DNA from: Mycobacterium botniense
GTDB lineage: Bacteria > Actinomycetota > Actinomycetes > Mycobacteriales > Mycobacteriaceae
Assembly (NCBI RefSeq): GCF_010723305.1
Contig: NZ_BLKW01000004.1
Location: 1,860,001-1,924,000 of the forward strand
Reading direction: 5' to 3'
DNA: 64,000 nucleotides
Both the position numbers and the translations under genes were made by a program. The notes beneath the pieces were generated by a model. It was given only the letters and a program-made list of their open reading frames with translations, searched no databases and was not told the DNA's origin. Below are positions 19,730 to 29,546 of the stretch, piece after piece (position 1 is the stretch's first letter; the number at the start of each line of letters is the position of its first letter).

Positions 19730-19794
19730 TCGATCTCCTGTCCATGAGGCGACAGCGGTGGTGGGCCGCGCCTCGGTTTAGCTATGACGCATGG

Positions 19795-20157
19795 TCATCG
19801 GGACTTCACGGTGTGCTCATGTCCTTTGCTACCTATTCTGTTGGCCGGTGCGTCGAGCGAACTGACGTACTCGACTACCGCCGATGTGTCCGGTAAACCG
19901 GCGATACGCAGCGCTCGTGTGAAAGCTCGCCGCCGGATCGCCGACTTCGCACACTCCGGTACCGGATGCAGCCACGCACCCCGCCCCGGCAGGCTCCTCG
20001 CTGGATCAACGATCACGGCATATGCGCCGTTCCCGCTCGATACAGCCACCACGCGAAGCAGTCCGACGGCCAGCTCTCGCTTCCGGCACCCGACGCACGT
20101 GCGCACCGGTCCTCTGGTATGCCGACGCGTCGGGGTCGAAATCTCGCGCTGGGTCAC
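19795..20157 (-). CDS. YlxR-family RNA-binding protein
   Basis: A 120-residue YlxR (DUF448) protein. The two signature blocks are clear: GPVRTCVGCRKRELAVGLLR near residue 16 and LPGRGAWLHPVPECAKSAIR near 55. The homologue in Bacillus (RnpM) modulates RNase P; whether the mycobacterial protein does so is not shown. A stop codon two codons upstream of GTG 20157 forces that start. It lies between nusA and infB, as in most bacteria, though the gap to nusA is unusually wide (375 bp). Confidence 0.88.
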   Translation of the reverse strand: MTQREISTPTRRHTRGPVRTCVGCRKRELAVGLLRVVAVSSGNGAYAVIVDPARSLPGRGAWLHPVPECAKSAIRRRAFTRALRIAGLPDTSAVVEYVSSLDAPANRIGSKGHEHTVKSR

Positions 20158-20532
20158 GGCTTAGTCTACCTTCACCTCGCCGTGACTCAGAACCACCCGG
20201 CGATCGGGTCCGGCATCGGACAGGACCAGTGGCTCCGGCACGTGCCGCAGGGCGACAGCGCGTCACCGGTGCGCCGGCCGCACCCGCAGCAGCGGCAGGT
20301 CACGCGCGCGAGGATGTACGCCGGAGAACCGCTGCTTGACGGAACGGCAGACTGGCGGGATCTCAGCACGGTCGATTCCGCTGTGACCCAGCGGAACCCG
20401 CCCGCGTCGTCGCCGGAGAGATCTGCCTGGGTGTTGTTACCTGACACGGTGAGCTGCACGCGCCGGTGGCGTTGAGGTGACCGCAACCCCGGCCGATTCG
20501 CGGTGCCGGGTGGCCCTCACAGCACCGGAACG
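20158..20532 (-). other. Gap between nusA and ylxR with decayed coding look
   Basis: No intact gene is recognised. Two minus-strand frames read as protein-like pieces: RVQLTVSGNNTQADLSGDDA (within 20187-20486), and, in another frame after a stop, ALRHVPEPLVLSDAGPDRRV running to a TAA at 20161. They could be parts of one broken gene or chance. A CCGC-rich stretch with CRCCGCGRR lies between. A secondary promoter for ylxR-infB would also fit here, but I cannot point to one. Confidence 0.3.
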
Positions 20533-21576
20533 CTAATGGCCGTGGGCCACGCCGTGACTGGCATCCTGGTCGTGCTGGTCTGCCCCGGGTCCGGGCGAAT
20601 CGCCGCGAATGTCGATACGCCATCCGGTGAGCCGGGCGGCCAGCCGCGCGTTCTGGCCCTCCTTGCCGATAGCCAGCGACAGCTGGAAATCAGGCACCAC
20701 CACCCGAGCAGCCCGGGCCACGGGGTCGATGATCGTCACCGAGACGACCTTCGCCGGTGACAGCGCGTTGGCGACAAAGCGGGCGGGATCCTCGTCATAG
20801 TCGATGATGTCGATTTTCTCGCCGGACAGCTCGCTCATCACATTACGGACCCGCTGTCCCATGGGACCGATGCACGCACCTTTGGCATTCAAACCTGGCA
20901 CCCGTGACGCCACCGCGATCTTGGACCGGTGACCTGCTTCCCGGGCGACGGCGACGATTTCCACCGACCCGTCCGCGATCTCGGGGACTTCCAGCGAGAA
21001 CAGCTTGCGGACCAGGTTGGGGTGGGTACGCGACAACGTGATCAGCGGCTCTCGGGCACCGCGGCTCACACCCACCACATAGCAGCGCAACCGGTTGCCG
21101 TGTTCATAGCTCTCACCGGGAACCTGCTCGGCCACCGGAATGACGCCCTCGGACGGCTTGGTTTCGCTGCCGATCCTGACAACGACAAGACCACGGGCAT
21201 TGGCGCGGCTGTCACGTTGGATCACGCCCGCGACGATCTCTCCCTCCCGGGTGGAAAACTCGCCGTAGGTGCGCTCGTTTTCCGCGTCGCGGAATCGCTG
21301 CAACATCACCTGCCGTGCAGTGGTGGCCGCGATTCTGCCGAACCCTTCGGGAGTGTCGTCCCATTCGCTGATGACATTGCCGTCGGCGTCGGTCTCGCGG
21401 GCGATGACCCGGGCGACACCGGTTTTGCGGTCGATCTCGATACGCGCCTCGGCCTGGTGTCCTTCGGTGTGTCGGTAGGCGCTGAGCACCGCGGCCTTGA
21501 CGTCCTCGAGCAGCTCATCGAATGAAATGCCCCGATCCACAGCGATCGCGTGCAGCGCGGCCATGTCGATGTTCAT
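20533..21576 (-). CDS. nusA: Transcription termination/antitermination factor NusA
   Basis: A 347-residue NusA of the short actinobacterial type without C-terminal acidic repeats. It has the N-terminal RNA polymerase-binding domain ([20 protein letters not shown]), the S1 domain ([20 protein letters not shown]) and two KH domains ([19 protein letters not shown] and [19 protein letters not shown]). It binds nascent RNA and RNA polymerase to control pausing, termination and rRNA antitermination. The ATG overlaps the rimP stop as ATGA. The C-terminal tail is His/Asp-rich ([15 protein letters not shown]), which could bind metal or be neutral. Confidence 0.95.
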   Translation of the reverse strand: MNIDMAALHAIAVDRGISFDELLEDVKAAVLSAYRHTEGHQAEARIEIDRKTGVARVIARETDADGNVISEWDDTPEGFGRIAATTARQVMLQRFRDAENERTYGEFSTREGEIVAGVIQRDSRANARGLVVVRIGSETKPSEGVIPVAEQVPGESYEHGNRLRCYVVGVSRGAREPLITLSRTHPNLVRKLFSLEVPEIADGSVEIVAVAREAGHRSKIAVASRVPGLNAKGACIGPMGQRVRNVMSELSGEKIDIIDYDEDPARFVANALSPAKVVSVTIIDPVARAARVVVPDFQLSLAIGKEGQNARLAARLTGWRIDIRGDSPGPGADQHDQDASHGVAHGH

Positions 21577-22100
21577 ATCCCGGCCTCCGTGCCCGCTGCC
21601 TGCCGCGCCAGCTCCAATTCTCGTGCGGCGGGCGGTGAAAACTCAACTTGCACAACGGCCTTGGTGATTGTGTCAAGCGGGATATGCCGAATCGTCCAGT
21701 CCCGGCCAGCTCGGACCACCAGCGCCACCGTGTCGCCCCGCGTCTCACCGACTCGGCCGCTCAGCTGTGATCCATCCGACAACGACAGTTCGACTTTGCG
21801 GCCACGGGCCCGGCGGAAGTGCTTCCCGGTCGTCAACGGCCGCTGCACACCCGGCGAGCTGACCTCGAGGATGTAATGCCGCCGGATGCTGCCCAGGCTG
21901 TCCAGCAACTCTGATGCAGAGCGCGACAACGCTGCGATGGTGTCCACGTCGAGCGCGGTGTCACCGTCGGCGATCACCGTAATCCGCGGTGGGCGAGCGC
22001 GGGTGTCGATGACGACCTCTTCGATGTCGTACCCGGCGCGCGCAAACTCCCCACCGAGTAGCTCGATCACCTGCGTTTGCGACGGTAGCCCGGTGGCCAC
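21573..22100 (-). CDS. rimP: Ribosome maturation factor RimP
   Basis: A 175-residue RimP needed for 30S subunit assembly. The family core is present: [19 protein letters not shown] near residue 10, [17 protein letters not shown], and the invariant [20 protein letters not shown] near 83. The start is GTG 22100, preceded by GAGGAGCT. The open frame upstream to 22193 is not supported. It is first in the rimP-nusA unit, with an ATGA overlap to nusA; the divergent Tat-lipoprotein gene begins about 200 bp away, so the operon promoter should lie between. Confidence 0.92.
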   Translation of the reverse strand: MATGLPSQTQVIELLGGEFARAGYDIEEVVIDTRARPPRITVIADGDTALDVDTIAALSRSASELLDSLGSIRRHYILEVSSPGVQRPLTTGKHFRRARGRKVELSLSDGSQLSGRVGETRGDTVALVVRAGRDWTIRHIPLDTITKAVVQVEFSPPAARELELARQAAGTEAGI

Positions 22101-22296
22101 AGCGAGCTCCTCATCTTGAGTTGTCGGGTCAGCACAGTGTCGCCGGGAGGGCGGCGTCGGCGGCCTTGCGGTCCGCCTGAGCCGGCGTTCCACGCGAACC
22201 AGCTACCAACGATACGCCAGATTTAGCGATCGGCCGGTGTGGCGAACACCGGTGACCGCTTCATGGCGCTGCGCTCGCGATGGCAGGATGTGGCCT

Positions 22297-22812
22297 GTGT
22301 CAGGCACTATGCCCGCCGTCAGCCGGCGACGACTGCTCGCCGGGGGTGCCGCCCTCGCCCTGTGCGGCGTGGTCGCGCCCGCGTGTGGCTCACCGCCCCC
22401 ACCGCCTGCGGTCGACGACCTGCAATCGCAGTTGGAGCTGGCCCGCCACGACAGTGAGCTCGCCGCAGCAGTTGCCGCCGCCGAGTTGGCGCACACCGCT
22501 GCCGCCCTGAAAGAGGTCTCGGCGGAACGCGCACGACATGCCCAGGCGCTGGCCACTGAAATCGACCGCATCGCCGGACGCTCGACACATACCACCAAGG
22601 CTGCGACCAGCGCGACCACCACCACCACCACACCGGCCGCTCCCGCGCCGACGCTCTCCGATGTCGTCGACTCGCTGCGCACCTCCGCTGACAGCGCCAC
22701 TCGACTGGCGGCCACCCTGTCGGGTTACCGGGCCGGTTTGCTTGGCTCCATCGCCGCGGCATGCACCGCCGCGTACTCGGTGGCGCTGGCGCCCGGAGGG
22801 GTCAAGCCGTGA
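22297..22812 (+). CDS. Probable Tat-exported lipoprotein (Rv2843-like)
   Basis: About 171 residues. The N-terminus has a twin-arginine signal (SRRRLLAGGAALALCGVVAP) ending at AC, a plausible lipobox cysteine near residue 28. The rest is Ala-rich and helical, with a likely coiled coil (QLELARHDSELAAAVAAAEL) and a Thr-rich linker (TTTTTTPAAPAPT). The function is unknown. GTG 22297 is chosen for its AGGATG; ATG 22309 is the alternative and keeps the signal. The stop overlaps the next start as GTGA, so the lipoprotein and the DUF4439 protein are probably cotranslated and may act together. The pair is divergent from rimP, as in M. tuberculosis Rv2843-Rv2844. Confidence 0.72.
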   Translation: MSGTMPAVSRRRLLAGGAALALCGVVAPACGSPPPPPAVDDLQSQLELARHDSELAAAVAAAELAHTAAALKEVSAERARHAQALATEIDRIAGRSTHTTKAATSATTTTTTPAAPAPTLSDVVDSLRTSADSATRLAATLSGYRAGLLGSIAAACTAAYSVALAPGGVKP

Positions 22813-23312
22813 CCTCCCCGCAGTCCACCCCCAGCGCGCCGTCGTCGGGATCACGACGCCCGGGCGGGAGTGATAAGAGCGCTGCGGCCAACGCGGCCCT
22901 TCGTGACGCTTTGGCCACCGAACACGCCACTATCTACGGTTACGGCATCGTGTCCGCGCACGCCCAGCCGGGTGTCAACGACCTGGTCGCGACCGCGCTG
23001 GAGCAGCACCGCCAACGCCGCGACCACGTCATCGAGCTGCTGGCGGCCCGTTCGGTGCCGGCGCCGATCGCCGCGGCAGGCTACCAACTGCCGATACCGG
23101 TCAACACCGAGCGCGACGCGGCGCGGTTGGCTGTGCGGATGGAAAATGATTGCGCGGTGGCCTGGCGCGCGGTCATCGAACAGGCGCAGACACCCCCGGA
23201 CCGCGCATTCGGAGTGACCGCCCTGACGCAGAGCGCGGTTTTGGCCGCACGCTGGAACCAGGTGTTGGGGGCATGGCCGATCACCACTGCGTTTCCCGGC
23301 GGCAGTGAATGA
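22809..23312 (+). CDS. DUF4439 ferritin-like protein
   Basis: A 167-residue protein with the DUF4439 ferritin-like four-helix core: LRDALATEHATIYGYGIVSA near residue 34, HRQRRDHVIELLAAR, and YQLPIPVNTERDAARLAVRM. Glu and His at EHA and the later EQHRQRRDH and END positions resemble a ferritin-type metal site, but dimetal binding is not shown for this family. No signal peptide is present, so it may work on the cytoplasmic side. It overlaps the upstream Tat-lipoprotein gene by GTGA and converges on proS 61 bp away. Confidence 0.78.
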   Translation: MTSPQSTPSAPSSGSRRPGGSDKSAAANAALRDALATEHATIYGYGIVSAHAQPGVNDLVATALEQHRQRRDHVIELLAARSVPAPIAAAGYQLPIPVNTERDAARLAVRMENDCAVAWRAVIEQAQTPPDRAFGVTALTQSAVLAARWNQVLGAWPITTAFPGGSE

Positions 23313-23373
23313 GGGTGCAGATTCTGCGGGGCCGTCTTGGGTCGGGAAGTTATGCGGGCGACTCCGGGTCGAC

Positions 23374-25122
23374 CTAACCGGCGACCGCCGCTGCGATCTC
23401 GGGAGCCAGCGAGCCACCCACGGAAACCTCACGGGTCTGGCCGCTGAACCGGTTACGCAGCTCCACCACCCCGTCCGCCCAGCCGCGGCCCACCACCACG
23501 ATCCAGGGCACGCCCAGCAATTCGGCGTCGGTGAACTTCACACCCGGAGACGCCTGGCGGTCATCGAGCAGTACGTCGACACTGAGCCGGTCCAGGTTCC
23601 CGGCCAGCTCAGCGGCCCCGGCCCGAGCCTCAGCGTCTTTGTTGGCGATCACCAGATGCACGTCGAACGGCGCCACCGACGACGGCCAGCGCAGGCCCAG
23701 CTCATCATGGTGCTGTTCGGCGATGACGGCCACCAGCCGTGAGACCCCGATCCCGTAGGAGCCCATGGTCAGCCGCACCGGCTTGCCGTCCTCCCCCAGC
23801 ACGTCGGCGGCAAAGGCGTCGGTGTATTTGCGGCCGAGCTGGAAAATATGGCCGATCTCAATGCCGCGGGCCGAGATCAGCGGACCCGCGCCGTCCGGAG
23901 AAGGGTCACCGTCACGCACCTCCGCGGCCTCGATGGTGCCGTCGGCGCTGAAATCCCGGCCGGCCACTAGCCCCACCACATGCTGGCCGGGCGCGTCGGC
24001 TCCGGTGATCCAGCTGCTGCCCTCGACCACCCGTGGATCGACAAGGTAGCGAACGTTGTTTTCCCGCAATGACTTCGGACCGATATAGCCCTTCACCAGA
24101 AACGGGTACTTGGCGAAATCGTCGTCGCCGAGCAGCACATAATCGGCCGGGGCGAGCGCCACCGCCAGCCGCCGCTCGTCGATCTCGCGGTCGCCCGGCA
24201 GCCCGATGGCCAGCAATTCCCAGTCTCCACCGGGCTCACGGATCTTAAGCATGACGTTCTTGAGCGTGTCCGCAGCGGTGATGGTGCGGCCCAGGTCCAC
24301 ACTGTTGGCCCACTCCACCAGGCTGGCGATCGTCGGGGTATCGCCGGTGTCGTAGACCACCGGCTCGGGCAGGCCATCGATGGGCAGCGGTGCGGGACGT
24401 GCGGTGGTGACCGCCTCGACATTGGCCGCGTATCCAGACTCCCGGCACCGTACGAACGTGTCCTCGCCGACCGGACTCTCGGCCAAGAACTCCTCAGAAG
24501 CGCTGCCGCCCATCGCGCCGGAGACCGCGGACACGATGACATACCGCACCTGCAGCCGGTCGAAAATGCGTTGGTAGGCCTCCCGGTGTGCGTGGTAGGA
24601 GGCCGCGAGCCCGGCGTCGTCGATGTCGAAGGAGTAAGAGTCCTTCATCAAAAACTCCCGCACCCGCAGGATGCCGGCCCGTGGCCGCACTTCGTCACGG
24701 TACTTGTTCTGGATCTGGTAGAGCACCAACGGAAAGTCTTTGTAGGAGCTGTACTCCCCCTTGACCATGAGGGTGAACAACTCTTCGTGCGTGGGCCCGA
24801 GCAGGTAGTCGTTACCGCGGCGATCCTGCAGACGAAACACGCTCTCGCCGTATTCGGTCCAGCGGTTGGTCGCCTCGAACGGCGCCCGCGGTAGCAGCGC
24901 GGGCAATAAAATCTCCTGCCCACCAATAGCATTCATCTCCTCGCGGACGATCCGCTCGATCTTGCGCAGCACCCGCAACCCAAGCGGTAACCAGCTATAC
25001 AAGCCGGGCGCGACCGGACGGACATAGCCGGCGCGAATCAGCAGCTTGTGGCTCGGCACTTCGGCGTCGGCGGGGTCGTCGCGCAGTGTGCGCACGAACA
25101 GCTCGGACATCCGGGTGATCAC
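23374..25122 (-). CDS. proS: Prolyl-tRNA synthetase
   Basis: A 582-residue class II prolyl-tRNA synthetase of the bacterial type with an editing insertion. Motif 1 region [20 protein letters not shown], motif 2 [20 protein letters not shown], the INS editing domain (about 220-400, with [20 protein letters not shown] before it), and motif 3 [19 protein letters not shown] are all present, followed by the anticodon-binding domain. The start is GTG 25122 (MITRMSELF, as in M. tuberculosis); ATG 25110 and TTG 25131 are alternatives. It is separated from efpA by 143 bp, a GC-rich stretch with no gene. Confidence 0.95.
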   Translation of the reverse strand: MITRMSELFVRTLRDDPADAEVPSHKLLIRAGYVRPVAPGLYSWLPLGLRVLRKIERIVREEMNAIGGQEILLPALLPRAPFEATNRWTEYGESVFRLQDRRGNDYLLGPTHEELFTLMVKGEYSSYKDFPLVLYQIQNKYRDEVRPRAGILRVREFLMKDSYSFDIDDAGLAASYHAHREAYQRIFDRLQVRYVIVSAVSGAMGGSASEEFLAESPVGEDTFVRCRESGYAANVEAVTTARPAPLPIDGLPEPVVYDTGDTPTIASLVEWANSVDLGRTITAADTLKNVMLKIREPGGDWELLAIGLPGDREIDERRLAVALAPADYVLLGDDDFAKYPFLVKGYIGPKSLRENNVRYLVDPRVVEGSSWITGADAPGQHVVGLVAGRDFSADGTIEAAEVRDGDPSPDGAGPLISARGIEIGHIFQLGRKYTDAFAADVLGEDGKPVRLTMGSYGIGVSRLVAVIAEQHHDELGLRWPSSVAPFDVHLVIANKDAEARAGAAELAGNLDRLSVDVLLDDRQASPGVKFTDAELLGVPWIVVVGRGWADGVVELRNRFSGQTREVSVGGSLAPEIAAAVAG

Positions 25123-25265
25123 AGCGGGCAAGCCTAATGACGAAAGCGGTGCACAGCGAAACCGGGCGCAGCGCTGTCGTGCATCTCACGGCAGAAGCCA
25201 CGGCTGTGGTTGGGGCCGAATCGCGGCCCCCGCTCCTGTGACGCGGCCGCGGCGGGCGCGCCGGC

Positions 25266-26846
25266 CTAAAGTTCTCCGGCGTCGAGGGCACCCTTGACTT
25301 CCTGCGCGTGAGCCACCTGCTCTGCGGTGTAGCCGATCAGCAACGCCACGCCACCGACAATGACCGCCACCCCGGCCACCCACAGCAGACCGTAGGTGTA
25401 ACCGTGGTCCAGGGCATGCAACTGAGCAGCATTCATGAACTTCACCGGCCCGTTGGTGCCGCCCAGATACAACGTCCGCGATGTGATCACGGCCTGGATG
25501 ACCGCCAGTACCACCGGTCCACCGAGGTTCTGCAGCATCAGCGCGATTGCCGAGGTGGGCCCGATCCGGTCGAACCCGACGCCCGCGATTGCCGACAACG
25601 CCAGGGGGACGATGATCATGCCGATACCGATACCGCCGACAACGACCGGCATGACCAGGTTCGGGAAATACGGGATTCCGGCGTTGAGCGTCGAACCATA
25701 GAGCATCGCGCCCAGCACCAGGATTCCACCGCCGATCACCACCACCCGCGGCGGAAACCACGACACCAGCTGTGACGAGGCGCCCAGACCGATGCCCATG
25801 GCGATGGCGAACGGGATGAAGCCGACACCGGCCCGCAGCGCGCTGTAACCCATGATGTCTTGCACATACAGCCCGATCAGCACGGTCAGGGTGAACATCA
25901 CGCCACCGGCCAGGAAGATCGCCGCAAAGGTCGCCAACCGGTTGCGGTCGAAGAACAAACTGAACGGCACGACGGGGTTCTCCGCGGTGCGCTCGATGAT
26001 GGCGAACGCCACAAAAGCGCCCAGGGCCACCATCCCCGAGCCGATCGTCGTCACCGACACCCAGCCTTTCTCCGGGCCCATCGAGACGGCAAAAACCGCG
26101 GCGGTGCACACCAGGGTGGCCAGCACCGCGCCGGTGGCGTCGAGTTTCATCCGCTCCCGCTGCGTTTCCCGCAGGGTAGTGCGCGACAGGGAGATCATCA
26201 GCAGCCCAATCGGCACGTTGACCATGAACGCCAGCCGCCACGAGACCTCGGTGAGCGCACCGCCGACCACCAAACCCATCACCGACCCGACGCCGGTCAT
26301 GGCACCGAACACCGCGGTCGCGGCGTTACGCGCCGGCCCCTTCGGGAACGTGGTCGCTACCAGTGCCAGACCGGTCGGCGAGGCGATCGCGGCGCCCACA
26401 CCCTGCAACAACCGGGCCAGCACCAGCGTGCCCGCATCCCAGGCGATACCGCACATCGCCGAGGCGATGGTGAACAGCGCCACACCGACGATGAAAGTGC
26501 GTTTGCGGCCGATGGTGTCACCGAGACGGCCGCCGAGCAGCATCAAACCGCCAAACGTCAGCACGTAGGCGGTGATCACCCAGCTCCGCCCGGCGTCAGA
26601 TAAGCCCAGGTCGTTTTGGATCTTAGGAAGCGCGACAATCGCGATGGTGCCGTCCATCGTCGCCATCAGCTGCATGCCGCCGATGGCGATGACCGCGGCG
26701 ACAAACCGGCGAGACGGCAGCCAAGTCGGGAAATACCTGCTCGTCCTGTCTAACGAGGTGGAGTCGACGGGCATTAGGGTTGCTCGTTCCGCGCGTGGTG
26801 TCGTCCAGTGAGGTACTACCCGCTCCCCATCGTTGAGAGCCGTCAT
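25266..26846 (-). CDS. efpA: EfpA, MFS efflux transporter (14-TM, DHA2 type)
   Basis: A 526-residue QacA/EfpA-type drug:H+ antiporter of the inner membrane. Fourteen hydrophobic segments are readable. Signature blocks are motif A GGRLGDTIGRKRTFIVG near residue 104, the antiporter motif C-like VMGLVVGGALTEVSWR, and QLMATMDGTIAIVALPKIQN in helix 1. EfpA is conserved in slow-growing mycobacteria, is induced by isoniazid, and has been linked to drug efflux and lipid transport. The start ATG 26846 has no ribosome binding site, and a promoter-like element ends 8 bases upstream, which suggests a leaderless transcript. It lies 33 bp after cysG in the same direction. Confidence 0.95.
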   Translation of the reverse strand: MTALNDGERVVPHWTTPRAERATLMPVDSTSLDRTSRYFPTWLPSRRFVAAVIAIGGMQLMATMDGTIAIVALPKIQNDLGLSDAGRSWVITAYVLTFGGLMLLGGRLGDTIGRKRTFIVGVALFTIASAMCGIAWDAGTLVLARLLQGVGAAIASPTGLALVATTFPKGPARNAATAVFGAMTGVGSVMGLVVGGALTEVSWRLAFMVNVPIGLLMISLSRTTLRETQRERMKLDATGAVLATLVCTAAVFAVSMGPEKGWVSVTTIGSGMVALGAFVAFAIIERTAENPVVPFSLFFDRNRLATFAAIFLAGGVMFTLTVLIGLYVQDIMGYSALRAGVGFIPFAIAMGIGLGASSQLVSWFPPRVVVIGGGILVLGAMLYGSTLNAGIPYFPNLVMPVVVGGIGIGMIIVPLALSAIAGVGFDRIGPTSAIALMLQNLGGPVVLAVIQAVITSRTLYLGGTNGPVKFMNAAQLHALDHGYTYGLLWVAGVAVIVGGVALLIGYTAEQVAHAQEVKGALDAGEL

Positions 26847-26854
26847 AGCGGGCT

Positions 26855-26883
26855 ACCTTACCGTACTCTTAAAAATCGTTTAA
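26855..26883 (-). promoter_or_regulatory. Candidate leaderless promoter of efpA
   Basis: Read on the minus strand: TTAAAC, 17 bases including a run of five T, then TAAGGT, which ends 8 bases before the efpA ATG. The spacing fits a SigA-type promoter whose start point is the first base of the gene. It overlaps the cysG stop codon. The AT-rich stretch stands out in this GC-rich DNA. Confidence 0.42.
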
Positions 26884-28076
26884 GCGCCAAAGGCCGCGAC
26901 CGCGCCGATCACGATGATCGCAGGAGGCCGGATACCTTCTGCGCGGATCTCTGCGGGCGCGTCGGCCAGGGTCGTCCGCAAAGTCCGCTGGGCGGCCGTC
27001 GTTCCGTGCTGGACCACGAGAACCGGCGTCTGCGCAGGTCGACCGCCTGCCAGCAGGACTTCAGCGAAAAGCTCGATGCGTTCAACCGCCATCAGCAAAA
27101 CGATGGTGCCCGACATGGCTGCGAGTGCGTCCCAATTCACTAACGATTCGGGGTGACCAGGCTCGACATGCCCGCTGACCACGACAAACTCATGACAAAC
27201 GGCCCGGTGGGTAACCGGGACGCCGGCCAGCGCCGGCACAGCTATGGCACTGGTCACACCGGGCACCACCGTGACCGGAATTCCGGCTTCGGCGCAGGCC
27301 TGAACCTCCTCGTAGCCGCGGGCGAACACGAACGGGTCACCACCTTTGAGCCGCACCACGAATTTGCCGGCTCTGGCCCGCTCGATCATCACCGCGTGAA
27401 TGGCGTCCTGCGCCATGGCCCGCCCGTAGGGGATCTTGGCCGCGTCGATCACCTCCACCTGCGGCGGCAGCTCGGCGAGCAGTTCGGCGGGCGCCAACCG
27501 GTCGGCGACCACGACGTCAGCCTGGGCGAGCAGCCGGCGCCCGCGCACGGTGATCAGTTCCGGATCGCCCGGCCCGCCGCCCACCAGGGCGACTCCGCCG
27601 GGTACGACGTCATCGCTGGCCGCGGTGATGATGCCCTGCTGCAAGGCCTCCCGGATAGCTGAGCGGATCGCCGCCGAGCGGCGGTGCTCACCTCCCGCGA
27701 GCACCCCCACCGACAGCCCCGCATAGGCGAACGACGCCGGGGTGACCGCGGTGCCCTCGACAGCCATGTCAGCGCGCACACAGAAAATCCGGCGCCGTTC
27801 GGCCTCGGCCACCACGGCAGCGTTCACCTCCGGGTCATCGGTGGCGGCGATCGCATACCAGGCGCCGTCGAGATCTCCGTCTCGATAAGCACGCAGCGAC
27901 AACGTAATCCGGTCCATCGCCTCGACAGCACGGGTGGCGGAGCGGGTGATCACGTGCACGTCCGCACCGCTGGCGATGAGCAGCGGCAGGCGGCGCTGCG
28001 CAACAGTGCCGCCGCCGACTACGACGACCTTCTTACCGGCGAGGCGCAAACCGACCAGATAGGGATTCTCAGTCAC
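26880..28076 (-). CDS. cysG: Siroheme synthase CysG-like (dehydrogenase + uroporphyrinogen methyltransferase)
   Basis: A 398-residue two-domain enzyme. Residues 1-150 form the precorrin-2 dehydrogenase/ferrochelatase part with a Rossmann motif VVVVGGGTVAQRRL near 17. From about 165 comes the SAM-dependent uroporphyrinogen III C-methyltransferase: VALVGGGPGDPELITVRG, VRLKGGDPFVFARGYEE, PGVTSAIAVPALAGVPVTHR. It makes precorrin-2 and siroheme, feeding B12 synthesis and sulfite/nitrite reductases; nirA begins at the right edge of this window. The start is GTG 28076, overlapping the cobB stop as GTGA. It is the last cob-type gene before efpA. Confidence 0.94.
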   Translation of the reverse strand: MTENPYLVGLRLAGKKVVVVGGGTVAQRRLPLLIASGADVHVITRSATRAVEAMDRITLSLRAYRDGDLDGAWYAIAATDDPEVNAAVVAEAERRRIFCVRADMAVEGTAVTPASFAYAGLSVGVLAGGEHRRSAAIRSAIREALQQGIITAASDDVVPGGVALVGGGPGDPELITVRGRRLLAQADVVVADRLAPAELLAELPPQVEVIDAAKIPYGRAMAQDAIHAVMIERARAGKFVVRLKGGDPFVFARGYEEVQACAEAGIPVTVVPGVTSAIAVPALAGVPVTHRAVCHEFVVVSGHVEPGHPESLVNWDALAAMSGTIVLLMAVERIELFAEVLLAGGRPAQTPVLVVQHGTTAAQRTLRTTLADAPAEIRAEGIRPPAIIVIGAVAAFGA

Positions 28077-29449
28077 CGGGTGAGTGTAGTGCGGGCGCGG
28101 GCGGCGTGTGCGACGAAGCGTGCCACCGCATGCGGTGTCGCCGCCGGGTGGGTGTGCAGATAGGACGCGTGGACGCCGGCCTCCACGGCGCCCTCGTGCG
28201 CAATGTCCGTACCGCCGCTCCGATACCTCCAAGCAGGCTGGTAACTGCCTGTGAATGTGACTGTGGTGCGGTGGAATTCGTGGCCGACCACACACTCTCC
28301 CGCGGCGTACAGCGGCGAATCGGCCACAGCGGCAGCTTCGCGATATCCCAAGGTGAGGTGCGGGGTGAACTGCGCCGATCCGGCCAGCACCCCGCACATC
28401 GGGTGACCGTCAAGGTCGGAGACCAGATAGGTCAGCCCGGCGCATTCGGCGTGTACCGGTCTGCCCGCTGCGGCCAGCATGTTGATCTGCCGGCGCGCAA
28501 TGTCGTTGGCGGACAGCTCAACGCAATACTGCTCGGGGAATCCGCCGGGTAGCAGCACCGCGTCGCAACCGGCGGGCAGCGGGTCGGCGAGCGGGTCGAA
28601 TTCGACCACGTCCGCGCCGGCGGCGCGTAACAGCTCGGCATGTTCCGGGTAGGCGAAGCTGAACGCCTTTCCGGCGGCCAACGCGACCATGGCCCGATTT
28701 CGGTTCTGGCCCACCGCAACCGCCGGATCCCACGGCGCGTCGGTGACACGGCTTGCGGCCGCCGCGGCCACAGCGGCCAGATCGACGTGGTGAGCGATCA
28801 GCGTGGTCATCGCCTCGACCGCCAAGCGGGCCCGCCGCCCATACTCCACCGCGGTGACTAGACCCAGATGCCTTGTGGGCACAGCTAGTTCATCGTTACG
28901 CGGAATCGCCCCCAGCACCGGTACACCGGCCTGCTCGCACGCCTGACGCAGCACCTGTTCGTGTCTGGCCGATCCGACCCGGTTGAGGATGACGCCGACC
29001 ACCCGGGTAGCGGGGTCGAACGTCGAAAACCCGTGCAGCAGTGCGGCGATGCTGTGACTTTGGCCGCGCGCGTCGATGACCAGCACCACCGGGGCCCCCA
29101 ACAAGGCGGCGACGTGCGCGGTGGACCCCACCGCCGGCAGCGCTGCGTCGGCACCGATGCGCCCGTCGAACAGGCCCATGACCCCCTCGACCACGGCGAT
29201 ATCCGCTCCGGCGGCGCCATGGGCGTACAGCGGGCCGATGAGCTGCTCGCCCACCAGCACGGGATCGAGGTTGCGGCCAGGCCGCGCGGCGGCCAGCGCG
29301 TGGTAGCCGGGATCGATGAAATCCGGTCCCACCTTGAACGGGGCGACCCGCTGGCCGGCGTGTCGCAGGGCACCGATCACACCGGTGGTGACGGTGGTCT
29401 TCCCGCTGCCCGACGCGGGGGCGGCCAGCACGATAGCCGGGGCGCTCAC
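28073..29449 (-). CDS. cobB: Cobyrinic acid a,c-diamide synthase
   Basis: A 458-residue ATP-dependent glutamine amidotransferase that amidates cobyrinic acid carboxylates a and c (CobB/CbiA). The N-terminal P-loop is ASGSGKTT at residues 12-19, followed by FKVGPDFIDPGYH and VEGVMGLFDG. The C-terminal class I amidotransferase has its nucleophile in HAECAGLTYLV and the later His in VVGHEFHRTT. The start is GTG 29449 (MSAPAIVLAAPA); the open frame upstream is not supported. A GTGA junction joins it to cysG. It belongs to the chelatase-cobO-cobB-cysG run. Confidence 0.94.
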   Translation of the reverse strand: MSAPAIVLAAPASGSGKTTVTTGVIGALRHAGQRVAPFKVGPDFIDPGYHALAAARPGRNLDPVLVGEQLIGPLYAHGAAGADIAVVEGVMGLFDGRIGADAALPAVGSTAHVAALLGAPVVLVIDARGQSHSIAALLHGFSTFDPATRVVGVILNRVGSARHEQVLRQACEQAGVPVLGAIPRNDELAVPTRHLGLVTAVEYGRRARLAVEAMTTLIAHHVDLAAVAAAAASRVTDAPWDPAVAVGQNRNRAMVALAAGKAFSFAYPEHAELLRAAGADVVEFDPLADPLPAGCDAVLLPGGFPEQYCVELSANDIARRQINMLAAAGRPVHAECAGLTYLVSDLDGHPMCGVLAGSAQFTPHLTLGYREAAAVADSPLYAAGECVVGHEFHRTTVTFTGSYQPAWRYRSGGTDIAHEGAVEAGVHASYLHTHPAATPHAVARFVAHAARARTTLTR

Positions 29450-29546
29450 GCGGCGCCCACCCGTCGCGAGCGTGCATAAAATGCCGCGCTGGGCGGCGTG
29501 TCGGTGTACCGACACGCACGCTCGGGGGGGATGACGGCGGGAATGC

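Noticed and set aside
25186..26241. Long minus-strand frame (351 codons) inside efpA
   Set aside because: A shadow of EfpA in another frame; it is His/Arg-rich with no motif, while the EfpA frame is complete.
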